Both the position numbers and the translations under genes were made by a program. The notes under the pieces were generated by a model, which worked only from the letters and a program-made list of their open reading frames with translations, was not told the DNA's origin and searched no databases. 64,000 nt of DNA, taken from contig NZ_JWIF01000056.1 of the NCBI RefSeq assembly GCF_000812685.1, forward strand, positions 62,001 through 126,000, written 5' to 3'. The DNA is from Halocynthiibacter namhaensis (lineage in GTDB: Bacteria; Pseudomonadota; Alphaproteobacteria; Rhodobacterales; Rhodobacteraceae). Below are positions 52,006-59,897 of this stretch, piece after piece; the stretch's first letter is position 1; every line of letters begins with the position of its first letter.

Positions 52006-52848
52006 ATGGATATGCAGCAGAAAAACACCGCCGGTTTACCGTTTCGTAAGATGCACGGCTTGGGAAATGACTTTGTCGTCATTGATACGCGTCATGGGCC
52101 CGATGTCATGACGCCGGAACGCGCCAAGGCTATTGCGAACCGCTATTTTGGCGTGGGCTTTGATCAATTGGTGATTCTTCGTGAATCCAATCAAGCTGAT
52201 CTGGATGTTGAATTTTGGAACTCTGACGGGTCGCGCGCTGATGCATGCGGCAATGCAAGCCGTTGTATTACCAGACTTATCCTTGAAGAAACTGGCGGTG
52301 ATACAGCTCGATTCTTCACAGGTCATGAGGTTTTAACGGGCATGCGCGTGGACGATGATTTGTTCAGCGTGAATATGGGCCATCCGCAATTGACCTGGGA
52401 TCAGGTGCCCCTGTCTCACGCCGTTGACGACTTGATGAACCTGCCAATCAAGGGTGCGCCAGGTGCCTGTGGCATGGGAAATCCGCATATGGTGTTTGTT
52501 GTAGATGATATAGAATCAGTGGATCTACGGGCAATTGGCCCAACTCTGGAACATCATATCTTATACCCCCAACGTACGAATGTTGAGTTCCTGCAAATCC
52601 GGGCGCGGGACGAAATTCGCATGCGGGTTTGGGAACGTGGCGGTGAAATCACCCTTGCTTGCGGTTCTGGCGCCTGTGCGGCCGCGGTTGTGGCGCATCA
52701 AAAGGGCCTGACTGATAAGAAGGTTAAGATGGAACTTGATGGTGGTTGGCTTGAGATTGACTGGCGCGACGATGGTGTCTGGATGACGGGCCCCGCCACG
52801 CATGTGTTTGATGGCACGATGAGTGAAGAATTTCTGAGTGCACTCTGA
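52006..52848 (+). CDS. dapF: Diaminopimelate epimerase
   Basis: Converts LL- to meso-diaminopimelate for lysine and peptidoglycan. The protein is 280 aa. Start motif KMHGLGNDFVVID; the two catalytic cysteines are C81 (in ACGNASRC) and C219 (in LACGSGACAA). ATG 52012 is an alternative start. Overlaps mtaB by one base (TGATG). Confidence 0.95.
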   Translation: MDMQQKNTAGLPFRKMHGLGNDFVVIDTRHGPDVMTPERAKAIANRYFGVGFDQLVILRESNQADLDVEFWNSDGSRADACGNASRCITRLILEETGGDTARFFTGHEVLTGMRVDDDLFSVNMGHPQLTWDQVPLSHAVDDLMNLPIKGAPGACGMGNPHMVFVVDDIESVDLRAIGPTLEHHILYPQRTNVEFLQIRARDEIRMRVWERGGEITLACGSGACAAAVVAHQKGLTDKKVKMELDGGWLEIDWRDDGVWMTGPATHVFDGTMSEEFLSAL

Positions 52849-54113
52849 TGACCACATCTGATCTAAAATTCACGACACTGGGTTGCCGCCTGAACGCCTA
52901 TGAAACCGAGGCGATGAAAGCCATGTCAGAAGAGGCCGGCATTGGCGGTGCCGTGGTGGTGAACACTTGTGCCGTAACAGCGGAAGCGGTGCGCAAAGCC
53001 CGCCAAGAAATCCGCCGTTTGCGCCGTGAAAACCCCGATGCAAAAGTGATCGTTACCGGTTGCGCCGCGCAAACAGAACCCGAAACCTTTGCCAATATGG
53101 ATGAGGTCGATCTGGTTCTGGGCAACACGGAAAAGATGCAACCTGAGACCTGGCAGAAACTGTCTGGCCCTGATTTTATTGGCAAAAGTGAAAAAGTTCT
53201 GGTCGATGACATCATGTCGGTCACTGAAACCGCCGGGCATTTGATTGACGGATTTGGCACGCGGTCGCGCGCCTATGTGCAGGTCCAAAATGGTTGTGAT
53301 CACCGCTGTACGTTTTGCATCATCCCCTATGGTCGCGGCAATTCCCGATCCGTGGCGGCGGGTGTTGTGGTCGATCAGATCAAGCGATTGGTCGATCAGG
53401 GGTATAATGAGGTCGTCCTGACGGGCGTTGATCTTACGTCCTGGGGGGCAGACTTGCCCGCGACGCCGCGTTTGGGTGATCTGGTGATGCGGATCTTGAA
53501 ACTGGTGCCTGATCTGGCGCGTTTGCGGATCTCATCCATCGATTCCATTGAGGCCGATGACAATCTGATGCAAGCCATCGCGACCGAACCACGCTTGATG
53601 CCGCATCTGCATCTTTCGTTGCAACATGGCGATGATTTGATCCTGAAACGCATGGCGCGGCGTCATTTGCGTGATGATGCGATTGCCTTCTGTGAAGACG
53701 CGAAAAAACTACGCCCGGATATGACCTTTGGCGCGGATATCATCGCGGGCTTTCCAACCGAAACCGATGCGCATTTTGAAAACTCGCTGAAATTGGTGAA
53801 AGATTGTGATCTAACTTGGCTGCATGTCTTCCCCTATTCCAAACGCGAAGGTACGCCTGCCGCGAAAATCCCCAATCAGGTGAACGGCAATGTGATCAAA
53901 ACCCGTGCGGCCCGGCTGCGCGCCGCGGGCGACCTTCAGGTGAAAACCCACCTCGCGGCACAACATGGGAAAACCGCCAAAATCCTAATGGAAAATCCGC
54001 GTATGGGGCGTACTGAACAGTTCACTGAGGTGTGTTTTGACGCTGATCAACCTGTTGGGCAAATCGTGACTGCGCACATCACGGGCAACAATGGCAAACA
54101 ACTGCTGACTTGA
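52848..54113 (+). CDS. mtaB: tRNA t6A37 methylthiotransferase MtaB
   Basis: Radical SAM enzyme making ms2t6A37 on ANN-decoding tRNAs. The protein is 421 aa. N-terminal methylthiotransferase domain with cysteines in TLGCRLNAYE, VVNTCAVTAEA and VTGCAAQ; the radical SAM motif is NGCDHRCTFC; the family signature GRGNSRS follows. The C-terminal TRAM-like tail is short (about residues 375-421). Its t6A substrate is produced via TsaE encoded at 4.5 kb. Confidence 0.93.
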   Translation: MTTSDLKFTTLGCRLNAYETEAMKAMSEEAGIGGAVVVNTCAVTAEAVRKARQEIRRLRRENPDAKVIVTGCAAQTEPETFANMDEVDLVLGNTEKMQPETWQKLSGPDFIGKSEKVLVDDIMSVTETAGHLIDGFGTRSRAYVQVQNGCDHRCTFCIIPYGRGNSRSVAAGVVVDQIKRLVDQGYNEVVLTGVDLTSWGADLPATPRLGDLVMRILKLVPDLARLRISSIDSIEADDNLMQAIATEPRLMPHLHLSLQHGDDLILKRMARRHLRDDAIAFCEDAKKLRPDMTFGADIIAGFPTETDAHFENSLKLVKDCDLTWLHVFPYSKREGTPAAKIPNQVNGNVIKTRAARLRAAGDLQVKTHLAAQHGKTAKILMENPRMGRTEQFTEVCFDADQPVGQIVTAHITGNNGKQLLT

Positions 54114-54155
54114 TTTCATCTTGCTACAAATACTCCCGCCGGAGGCATAATTCTG

Positions 54156-54800
54156 ATGACCCGCCCTATCCTCTATTCCTTCCGCCGCTGTCCCTACGCC
54201 ATGCGCGCACGTCTTGCGATTCATGTGGCGGGTATTGAATGCGAATTGCGTGAAATCCTTCTGCGCGACAAAGCCCCTGAATTCCTAGCAGCCTCGCCCA
54301 AGGGGACCGTGCCTGTGGTGGTTGATGCGGGGCATGTGATCGAGGAAAGCCTAGATGTTATGCATTGGGCGCTTGCCAAACATGATCCGCAGGGGTGGCT
54401 GGATATGCCTCAGGAAGGGCATGCGTTGATTGCACAAAGCGACGGGCCGTTTAAATCGGCACTTGATCGCTACAAATACGGCAGCCGCCATCCTGAAGCC
54501 GATACAGATGATGAACGCGAAAAAGGTGCCGATTTCCTGCGCAAACTGAATACAATGCTGCAAGGGCAGGCATATCTTTATGGCGAAAACCCCTGCCTGT
54601 CAGATATGGCGATTGTCACTTTTGTACGCCAGTTTGCCCATGTGGACCAAGATTGGTTTTATGCGCAGCCTTGGCCTGATCTGATACGCTGGCTGGACGC
54701 GTTTAAAGCCTCAAACCTATTTGCGGCGATCATGGGGAAATACCCGACATGGCAACAAGGTGATGAAATAATAGTCTTTTGCCCAAAAACACCGGGCTGA
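54156..54800 (+). CDS. Glutathione S-transferase family protein
   Basis: 214 aa. The N-terminal thioredoxin-like domain has SFRRCPYAMRARLAI (C12) and the cis-Pro/Ser motif PKGTVPVVVDAGHVIEES; the C-terminal helical domain contains the N-capping GENPCLSDMAIVTF. The Cys in place of a catalytic Tyr/Ser and the CPYA motif suggest a glutaredoxin-like thiol transferase of the omega/beta type, not a detoxifying transferase. Downstream of mtaB by 42 bp. Confidence 0.85.
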   Translation: MTRPILYSFRRCPYAMRARLAIHVAGIECELREILLRDKAPEFLAASPKGTVPVVVDAGHVIEESLDVMHWALAKHDPQGWLDMPQEGHALIAQSDGPFKSALDRYKYGSRHPEADTDDEREKGADFLRKLNTMLQGQAYLYGENPCLSDMAIVTFVRQFAHVDQDWFYAQPWPDLIRWLDAFKASNLFAAIMGKYPTWQQGDEIIVFCPKTPG

Positions 54801-54864
54801 CGTCGCTTTATCTATGGTTTCCGACAGGCTTTGCAGATTAGCTTGCCGATAAGGAGACCAGATC

Positions 54865-56025
54865 ATGACAGAAAACAGCAATCGTAAACCTTCTCTGACC
54901 ACCCGCGTCGCCCAAGCCTTGCGTTTTATCGAAGAAGGCACAGGCGCGGTTGTGCCGTCGATCCAGCCCTCTGCGACCTATGCGCGGGACGAAAATTACG
55001 AGGTGCGCAAACCTTATTGGTATCGCCGCGACGGCAGTCAAACCACGGGCCACGCCGAGGCCATTATTGCCGAATTGGAAGGGGCGAAAGAATCGCTTTT
55101 GTTCTCGTCTGGCATGTCTGCCTGTACCGCTGTGATCGAACATTTGCCGACAGGTGCCCATGTGGTCGCGCCCGAGGTGATGTATCACGGCGTTCTGCAG
55201 CAGCTTCAAATGTATGAGAAAAACAAGCGCATTACGGTTTCTTGGTACACGGCGGGCAATCTCGATGAGCTTGAGAGCGCGATGAAACCTGGTGAAACGC
55301 AATTGGTTTGGATCGAAACCCCGAACAACCCGAATTGGGAAGTGACCGACATCAAAGCCGTCGCTGAAATCGCCCACGCCCATGGTGCGAAATTGATGGC
55401 GGATTGCACGGGCACCCCGCCCTGTATGACCCGCGCTTTGGACTTTGGCGCGGATATTTCATTCCATTCTGCGACGAAATATTTGAACGGCCATTCCGAC
55501 ATCACTGCTGGCGTTTTGTCGGTGCGTGAAACCGGCCAATACTGGGAAGATATCTTCTGGGTGCGCAAGCTTCAGGGCACTGTTTTGCAGTCTTTTGATG
55601 CCTGGCTTTTGGTGCGCGGCATGCGGACGTTGTTCCTGCGGGTCGAGAAATCTTGCGCCAACGCCATGGCATTTGCGAAGCATTTCCAGAACCACAAACA
55701 TGTCGAGGCCGTTTTATACCCAGGTCTGCCAACCGATCCCGGCCATGAGATCGCCAAGCGTCAGACTGACGGTCAATTCGGCGGCATGCTGTCGATCATC
55801 GTGAAGGGCACGGAACAAACTGCAATTGATGCGACGCGGTTCTGCGAGTTGTTCTATCCCGCAACATCTTTGGGTGGGGTTGAAAGCCTGGTTGAGCATC
55901 GCAAAACCGTGTCGGGCGAAGGCTTTCCCGTGCATGAACGCCTGTTGCGCCTGTCCATCGGGATCGAAGATGCGGATGATTTGATCTATGATTTCGAACA
56001 AGCATTGGCGCGTGCAAACGCGTAA
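54865..56025 (+). CDS. Cys/Met metabolism PLP enzyme, cystathionine gamma-synthase/lyase-like
   Basis: 386 aa trans-sulfuration-family enzyme. PSIQPSATYARDENYEVRKPYWYRRDG carries the Tyr-Arg phosphate loop; LLFSSGMSACTAVIEHL; DCTGTPPCMTRALDFGADISFHSATKYLNGHSDITAG with the PLP Lys (SATK); C-terminal SLGGVESLVEHRKTVSGE and RLSIGIED. The family cannot be resolved by eye among MetB, MetC and methionine-gamma-lyase, so no symbol is given. A terminator follows. Confidence 0.85.
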   Translation: MTENSNRKPSLTTRVAQALRFIEEGTGAVVPSIQPSATYARDENYEVRKPYWYRRDGSQTTGHAEAIIAELEGAKESLLFSSGMSACTAVIEHLPTGAHVVAPEVMYHGVLQQLQMYEKNKRITVSWYTAGNLDELESAMKPGETQLVWIETPNNPNWEVTDIKAVAEIAHAHGAKLMADCTGTPPCMTRALDFGADISFHSATKYLNGHSDITAGVLSVRETGQYWEDIFWVRKLQGTVLQSFDAWLLVRGMRTLFLRVEKSCANAMAFAKHFQNHKHVEAVLYPGLPTDPGHEIAKRQTDGQFGGMLSIIVKGTEQTAIDATRFCELFYPATSLGGVESLVEHRKTVSGEGFPVHERLLRLSIGIEDADDLIYDFEQALARANA

Positions 56026-56043
56026 TATATCAAAGCTTTAAGC

Positions 56044-56077
56044 AAAAGGCCGAGCCGTATATCGCGCCCGGCCTTTT
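56044..56077. terminator. Bidirectional terminator between the trans-sulfuration gene and ribH
   Basis: A 9-bp perfect stem AAAAGGCCG / CGGCCTTTT with a 16-base loop between two converging genes. Flanking A and T runs serve both strands. Confidence 0.75.
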
Positions 56078-56081
56078 GTGA

Positions 56082-56516
56082 TTAAGCAGCCAGTGCAGCG
56101 CGTGTTTTGCCGATCATTAGGGCGGCTGACGCGGCTTCGCGGCCTTTTTGCACGAAATGTTCGCGATAAATCGCCATGTGGTGTTCAGTTTCCTGGAAAT
56201 GATGCGGCGTCAGGGAAACGGATAAAACGGGCACGCCCGTATCCATTCCCGCGCGCATGAGGCCATCCACCACGGCCTGGGCCACGAAATCATGGCGATA
56301 GATGCCGCCATCGACAACAAGGGCGGCACAGGCTATCGCGCCATAACGCCCTGTTTCAGCAAGGTCTTTCGCCACAAGCGGCATTTCAAATGCGCCAGGA
56401 ACATCAAAAACGTCAACTTGGTCTGCCGGGATCAATTCGCAAAACCCTTTTAGGGCTTGGTCAACGATATCGGCATGCCAATTGGCTTTGATAAAGGCGT
56501 AACGGGTGTGTGTCAT
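56082..56516 (-). CDS. ribH: 6,7-dimethyl-8-ribityllumazine synthase, RibH2-like
   Basis: Condenses 5-amino-6-ribitylaminouracil with dihydroxybutanone phosphate, the penultimate riboflavin step. The protein is 144 aa. FIKANWHADIVDQAL, VPGAFEMPLVAKDLAETG, VVDGGIYRHDFVAQAV and LTPHHF are the active-site segments. The IYRHDF and TPHHF forms are those of the shorter decameric type II enzyme (Brucella RibH2), not of typical operon RibH1. AAGGAG before the ATG. An FMN riboswitch precedes it; no other rib gene is present here. Confidence 0.88.
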   Translation of the reverse strand: MTHTRYAFIKANWHADIVDQALKGFCELIPADQVDVFDVPGAFEMPLVAKDLAETGRYGAIACAALVVDGGIYRHDFVAQAVVDGLMRAGMDTGVPVLSVSLTPHHFQETEHHMAIYREHFVQKGREAASAALMIGKTRAALAA

Positions 56517-56593
56517 GGTTTGGCTCCTTCAGGTTCAGACACGTCACCCAGGGCATTCACGCACTTTCCCCGGGGGTTCCCAAAGATTGCACG

Positions 56594-56730
56594 CGTTCTC
56601 TTTCATCCGGACTATGACCGTCGGTTCCGGAGTTACACCGGATCTGCTGACACCCATCAGATGGGCCGCTCGCGGACTTATGGGTTACCCCACTTACCGC
56701 CGGTGGGGAATTACACCCCGCCCTGAGAAC
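56594..56730 (-). promoter_or_regulatory. FMN riboswitch (RFN element) controlling ribH
   Basis: On the minus strand the conserved core is clear: TTCTCAGGGCGGGGTG at the 5' strand of P1, AATTCCCCACCGGCGGTAA, a variable arm, GGTGTAACTCCGGAACCGACGGTCATAGTCCGGATG, closing with AAAGAGAACG that pairs with GTTCTC. It ends 77 nt before the ribH ATG, leaving room for an expression platform with a possible anti-SD hairpin. FMN binding should switch ribH off. Confidence 0.95.
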
Positions 56731-56800
56731 AAGGTGAATATGGCGCGGGGTTGCATCGGGTTCAATCCCCACCTACGACTTTGTATGAAAGGAAACCGTC

Positions 56801-57421
56801 ATGCATCCAAATCCAGCGTTTCGCCAGACACCCAATGACCAAAACATCACCCTTGCGCGGGATCGCGGCTTTGGTGTGCTGTCTGTGAACGGTGCCGATG
56901 GACCGTTGATTTCGCATGTGCCGTTTATCCTGTCGAAAGACGGCGGTTTTGCCGATCTTCACCTTGTGCGATCAAACCCGATTGTACGCGCCTTGGCGGA
57001 ACCGCAAAAGGCGGTCATCGCGGTGACAGGGCCTGACGCTTATATTTCGCCGGATTGGTATGGAATTGAGGATCAGGTTCCGACCTGGAACTATGTCGCA
57101 GTGCATTTGCGCGGTGAATTATACTTGCGCGATGCGGGTGACTTAAAGCCACATTTGGATGAATTGACAGCACATTTTGAGGCCCGCCTTTTGCCCAAGC
57201 CCCCCTGGAAAAATGATAAGGTTACGCCCGATGCATTTGAGCGCATGTTGCGGATGATCGTGCCTGTGCGCTTAAAGATCGAAACCGTTGACGGGACGTG
57301 GAAGCTTGGACAAAACAAAGGCGAAACCGCCCGCTTAGGTGCGGCAGACGGTTTGGATAGGGCCGGTTTTGGCAATGATGTTGGGCAGCTTGCCCAACTT
57401 ATGCGGTCTGCCAGAGATTGA
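56801..57421 (+). CDS. PaiB-family FMN-binding protein
   Basis: 206 aa of the PaiB/FMN-binding split-barrel family. N-terminal MHPNPAFR, FGVLSVNGADGPLISHVPFIL, HLVRSNPI and the FMN-site segment YISPDWYGIEDQVPTWNYVAVHLRG are family hallmarks. Bacillus PaiB is a negative transcriptional regulator of sporulation and protease genes; the role in proteobacteria is unknown. It is divergent from the FMN-riboswitch-controlled ribH, a thematically linked neighbour. Confidence 0.85.
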   Translation: MHPNPAFRQTPNDQNITLARDRGFGVLSVNGADGPLISHVPFILSKDGGFADLHLVRSNPIVRALAEPQKAVIAVTGPDAYISPDWYGIEDQVPTWNYVAVHLRGELYLRDAGDLKPHLDELTAHFEARLLPKPPWKNDKVTPDAFERMLRMIVPVRLKIETVDGTWKLGQNKGETARLGAADGLDRAGFGNDVGQLAQLMRSARD

Positions 57422-57454
57422 CGCTTGGGGCCGCCTAACAGGTGCCTTCAATCT

Positions 57455-57937
57455 TTAGCGTGGCTTTCGCAGGCCTATGGGGCGGCCGATTTGCTTAGGG
57501 CGTTCAATCTCGCGATGGTCTTCAACCAGTGCAGCGATCCGGGCTATAATATCTTGCGGATAGTTGGTGGAGCGCCGGGTGCTGTGATCCACATTGATCA
57601 AGATTTGTTCCATCACACAAACGGCGGCATCATCACTGGCGCGATGCATTGATCCGGCCACATGGACCCGCTTTTCATCGCCATCTAACATCAGAAATTT
57701 GCAGTAAAACTCTTCGCCCAGCAAAAGCTCATCCAGGTAATGGAGATGGTTTTGCAGGGCAAAGGGGCCTTGATTGTGGGTTTTGCTGAAACTTGGCCCT
57801 GCACCGATTTTATGATCAAGCAAATCATCAAGATCATGATCAAAGGCCATGACATAGTAGGCCAAGTTCATGTGACCGTTATAGTCGATCCAATCCTTGG
57901 GTACGCTGCGGGTCTTTGATCTGATCCAGTCGCTCAT
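57455..57937 (-). CDS. Hotdog-fold acyl-CoA thioesterase of the BKACE operon
   Basis: 160 aa 4HBT-type thioesterase. The DYNGHMNLAYYV motif at about 18-29 has the catalytic Asp18 and the NGHMN turn. Last gene of the aminotransferase-BKACE-deacetylase-thioesterase operon, overlapping the deacetylase gene by ATGA. Related thioesterases accompany beta-keto acid cleavage enzymes in carnitine catabolism (betainyl-CoA hydrolysis); here no carnitine dehydrogenase is nearby. I infer that it releases the acyl-CoA product of the cleavage enzyme. Confidence 0.8.
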   Translation of the reverse strand: MSDWIRSKTRSVPKDWIDYNGHMNLAYYVMAFDHDLDDLLDHKIGAGPSFSKTHNQGPFALQNHLHYLDELLLGEEFYCKFLMLDGDEKRVHVAGSMHRASDDAAVCVMEQILINVDHSTRRSTNYPQDIIARIAALVEDHREIERPKQIGRPIGLRKPR

Positions 57938-58962
57938 GCGTTGGCCTCAAATCCAGATAGGAAGGACTGCAAGTTGTCGCCCAGTTCATCACAGAGATAT
58001 CCGCCTTCTTGGACGATCGCCGTGGGCAGGTTCAACGCCGCAAGCATCCCAGCCATCTTCGCAAACCCAGGGGTTGAGACAGATAAGCCGCCAAAGGGGT
58101 CGTTTTCATAGGCATCTAACCCAAGCGCGATGACAATGGCGCTGGGCGCGAAGGCTTCGACATGGGCAAGACCATTGGCAAGACCTGTCATAAACCCTTC
58201 ATCTTTGGTGCCACGGGGCAGGGGGATGTTCAGGTTGTACCCATGCCCTGCCCCTTCGCCGATCTCATGGGCGTGTCCCCAAAAGAAGGGGTAAAAGCGT
58301 GCGGGATCGGCGTGAATGGACAATGTATAAACGTCATTGCGTTCATAGAAGATGCCTTGGGTGCCGTTGCCGTGGTGTAGATCAACGTCGATGATGGCAA
58401 CGCGGTCATGGGTTTTTCGCAAATATTGCGCGGCAATTGCGCTGTTGTTCAGATAGCAAAACCCCCCCGCAAGATCGCTGAAACAATGGTGACCTGGTGG
58501 GCGACAAAGCGCATAGGCCATTTTGTCACCGGCTTCGACAGCCATGGCGGCGGATGTTGCGCTATGGGCGGACCAACGCGCTGATTCCCATGTGTGTTCC
58601 CCAATGGGGCAAGACATATCGGCCACGTGAAACCCGGTTTGGGCAATGGCGGATTCTGGATAGCTGGCAGTGCGGCGATCTGGGTGGATGTTTGGAAAGA
58701 TTTCGGGCGCGGCCTTGGGATTGCGACGCCACCGTTGATGAATTGTCGAGATGAATTTGACATAAGCGGGTGAGTGCACAGCAGAAATATGGGCAAGCCC
58801 ATGATCTTTTGGCGCGATCACTTCATGCCCCCCGGCAGCAACACCAGACAGTAACCGCTTTAGGCGTTCGGGCTGTTCTGGGTTGGGTTGCATGACGCCA
58901 TCAACCAGATAGCCGCTGGGATCATGAAGGGCTTGATGGGTTTGATCTGTGAAAACTTTCAT
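57934..58962 (-). CDS. HDAC-like zinc amidohydrolase, acetylpolyamine amidohydrolase type
   Basis: 342 aa, the length of acetylpolyamine amidohydrolase from Mycoplana. Catalytic CRPPGHH (His158/His159), zinc ligands D194 and H196 in DVDLHHGNG plus D283 in LGLDAYENDP, and the transition-state Tyr322 in the QEGGY motif are all intact. These enzymes remove acetyl groups from N-acetylated amines such as acetylputrescine; they are not histone-specific. Position between BKACE (3-bp gap) and thioesterase (4-bp overlap) suggests deacetylation of an acetamido intermediate of the same pathway. No signal peptide. Confidence 0.85.
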   Translation of the reverse strand: MKVFTDQTHQALHDPSGYLVDGVMQPNPEQPERLKRLLSGVAAGGHEVIAPKDHGLAHISAVHSPAYVKFISTIHQRWRRNPKAAPEIFPNIHPDRRTASYPESAIAQTGFHVADMSCPIGEHTWESARWSAHSATSAAMAVEAGDKMAYALCRPPGHHCFSDLAGGFCYLNNSAIAAQYLRKTHDRVAIIDVDLHHGNGTQGIFYERNDVYTLSIHADPARFYPFFWGHAHEIGEGAGHGYNLNIPLPRGTKDEGFMTGLANGLAHVEAFAPSAIVIALGLDAYENDPFGGLSVSTPGFAKMAGMLAALNLPTAIVQEGGYLCDELGDNLQSFLSGFEANA

Positions 58963-58965
58963 CGC

Positions 58966-59895
58966 TTAAAATCCTACCTTATCGGCACCTTTGAGTTGCA
59001 GCATCTCGCGCGTCTCATCCGGTGTTGCAATTTCATAGCCCAATTCTTCCAGAACCGTGCGGATCTTGGTGACCTGTTGGGCGTTGCTGACGGCCAGCTC
59101 ACCCCGGGAAATCATCAGGCTGTCTTCCAATCCGACACGCACGTTGCCACCAAGGATGACAGACATAGTGCCCAGCGTCATTTGTTGACGCCCCGCCGCC
59201 AAGACCGAGAATTGATATTGATCCCCAAGCAAGCGATCAGCCGTTTCTTTCATCATCATCAAGCTTTCTGGGCTGGCATCAATACCACCCAGAACGCCCA
59301 TAACGAATTGCAAAAAGACAGGCGCTTGGATGCGGTTTTGCTTTAGATAAAAGGCCACGGATTGGATGTGACCGACGTCGTAACATTCGAATTCAAACTT
59401 AGCACCACCACCATCCCCAAGCATTTTGAACACGGTTTCGATGTCATGGAAGGTGTTCTTGAAAACCACATCGCGGGTGTTTTCAAGAAAGGGTTCTTCC
59501 CAATCATGTTTCCAATCGCTGTAACGATCTTTCATCGGAAACAGGCCAAAATTGATTGATCCCATATTAAGGGAACACATTTCTGGGGCGAGCTCAGCTG
59601 GGGCGGAAAGGCGTTGTTCCACGGTCATTTGGGATGATCCGCCAGTGGTCAGATTGATCACGGCATCGGTCGAATTTTTGATGCGCGGCAGGAACTGACG
59701 AAACACATCAATGTCGGAACTGGGTTTGCCATTTTCCGGGTCACGCGCGTGCAGGTGCAAGACGGAAGCACCGGCGTTTGCCGCCTCAATCGCGGATGTG
59801 GCGATGTCGTCCGGGGTGACGGGCAAATGCGGGCTCATGCTGGGGGTGTGAATGGAGCCCGTGATAGCGCAGGTGAGGATGATTTTACGTGGCAT
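58966..59895 (-). CDS. Beta-keto acid cleavage enzyme (BKACE, DUF849 family)
   Basis: 309 aa zinc TIM-barrel enzyme that exchanges a beta-keto acid with acetyl-CoA to give acetoacetate and a new acyl-CoA. Zinc ligands H47 and H49 (VLHLHARD) and E257 (VGLEDS), and R236 (AAGRQQM), are present. The substrate-site loop reads TGSIHTP where Kce reads TGAE: the Glu said to hold the 5-amino group of 3-keto-5-aminohexanoate is Ile15 here. So the substrate is probably not an amino-hexanoate with a free amine at that position. Loop sequence also differs from the dehydrocarnitine type I know. Transcribed two bases after the aminotransferase. Confidence 0.9.
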   Translation of the reverse strand: MPRKIILTCAITGSIHTPSMSPHLPVTPDDIATSAIEAANAGASVLHLHARDPENGKPSSDIDVFRQFLPRIKNSTDAVINLTTGGSSQMTVEQRLSAPAELAPEMCSLNMGSINFGLFPMKDRYSDWKHDWEEPFLENTRDVVFKNTFHDIETVFKMLGDGGGAKFEFECYDVGHIQSVAFYLKQNRIQAPVFLQFVMGVLGGIDASPESLMMMKETADRLLGDQYQFSVLAAGRQQMTLGTMSVILGGNVRVGLEDSLMISRGELAVSNAQQVTKIRTVLEELGYEIATPDETREMLQLKGADKVGF

Positions 59896-59897
59896 GT

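Noticed and set aside
51926-52111. 61-aa plus-strand ORF before dapF
   Set aside because: It overlaps dapF in another frame and has no homology that I recognise; treated as a shadow.
58620-58635. A third parS-like sequence (CACGTGAAAC)
   Set aside because: Only ten bases of the palindrome match; the other half is GGC instead of TGTTT, and it lies inside the deacetylase gene about 21 kb from the origin.
57455-59895. Carnitine degradation cluster (BKACE plus thioesterase)
   Set aside because: No carnitine dehydrogenase is present; the BKACE loop differs from the dehydrocarnitine type I know; the HDAC-like and aminotransferase genes have no place in that pathway.
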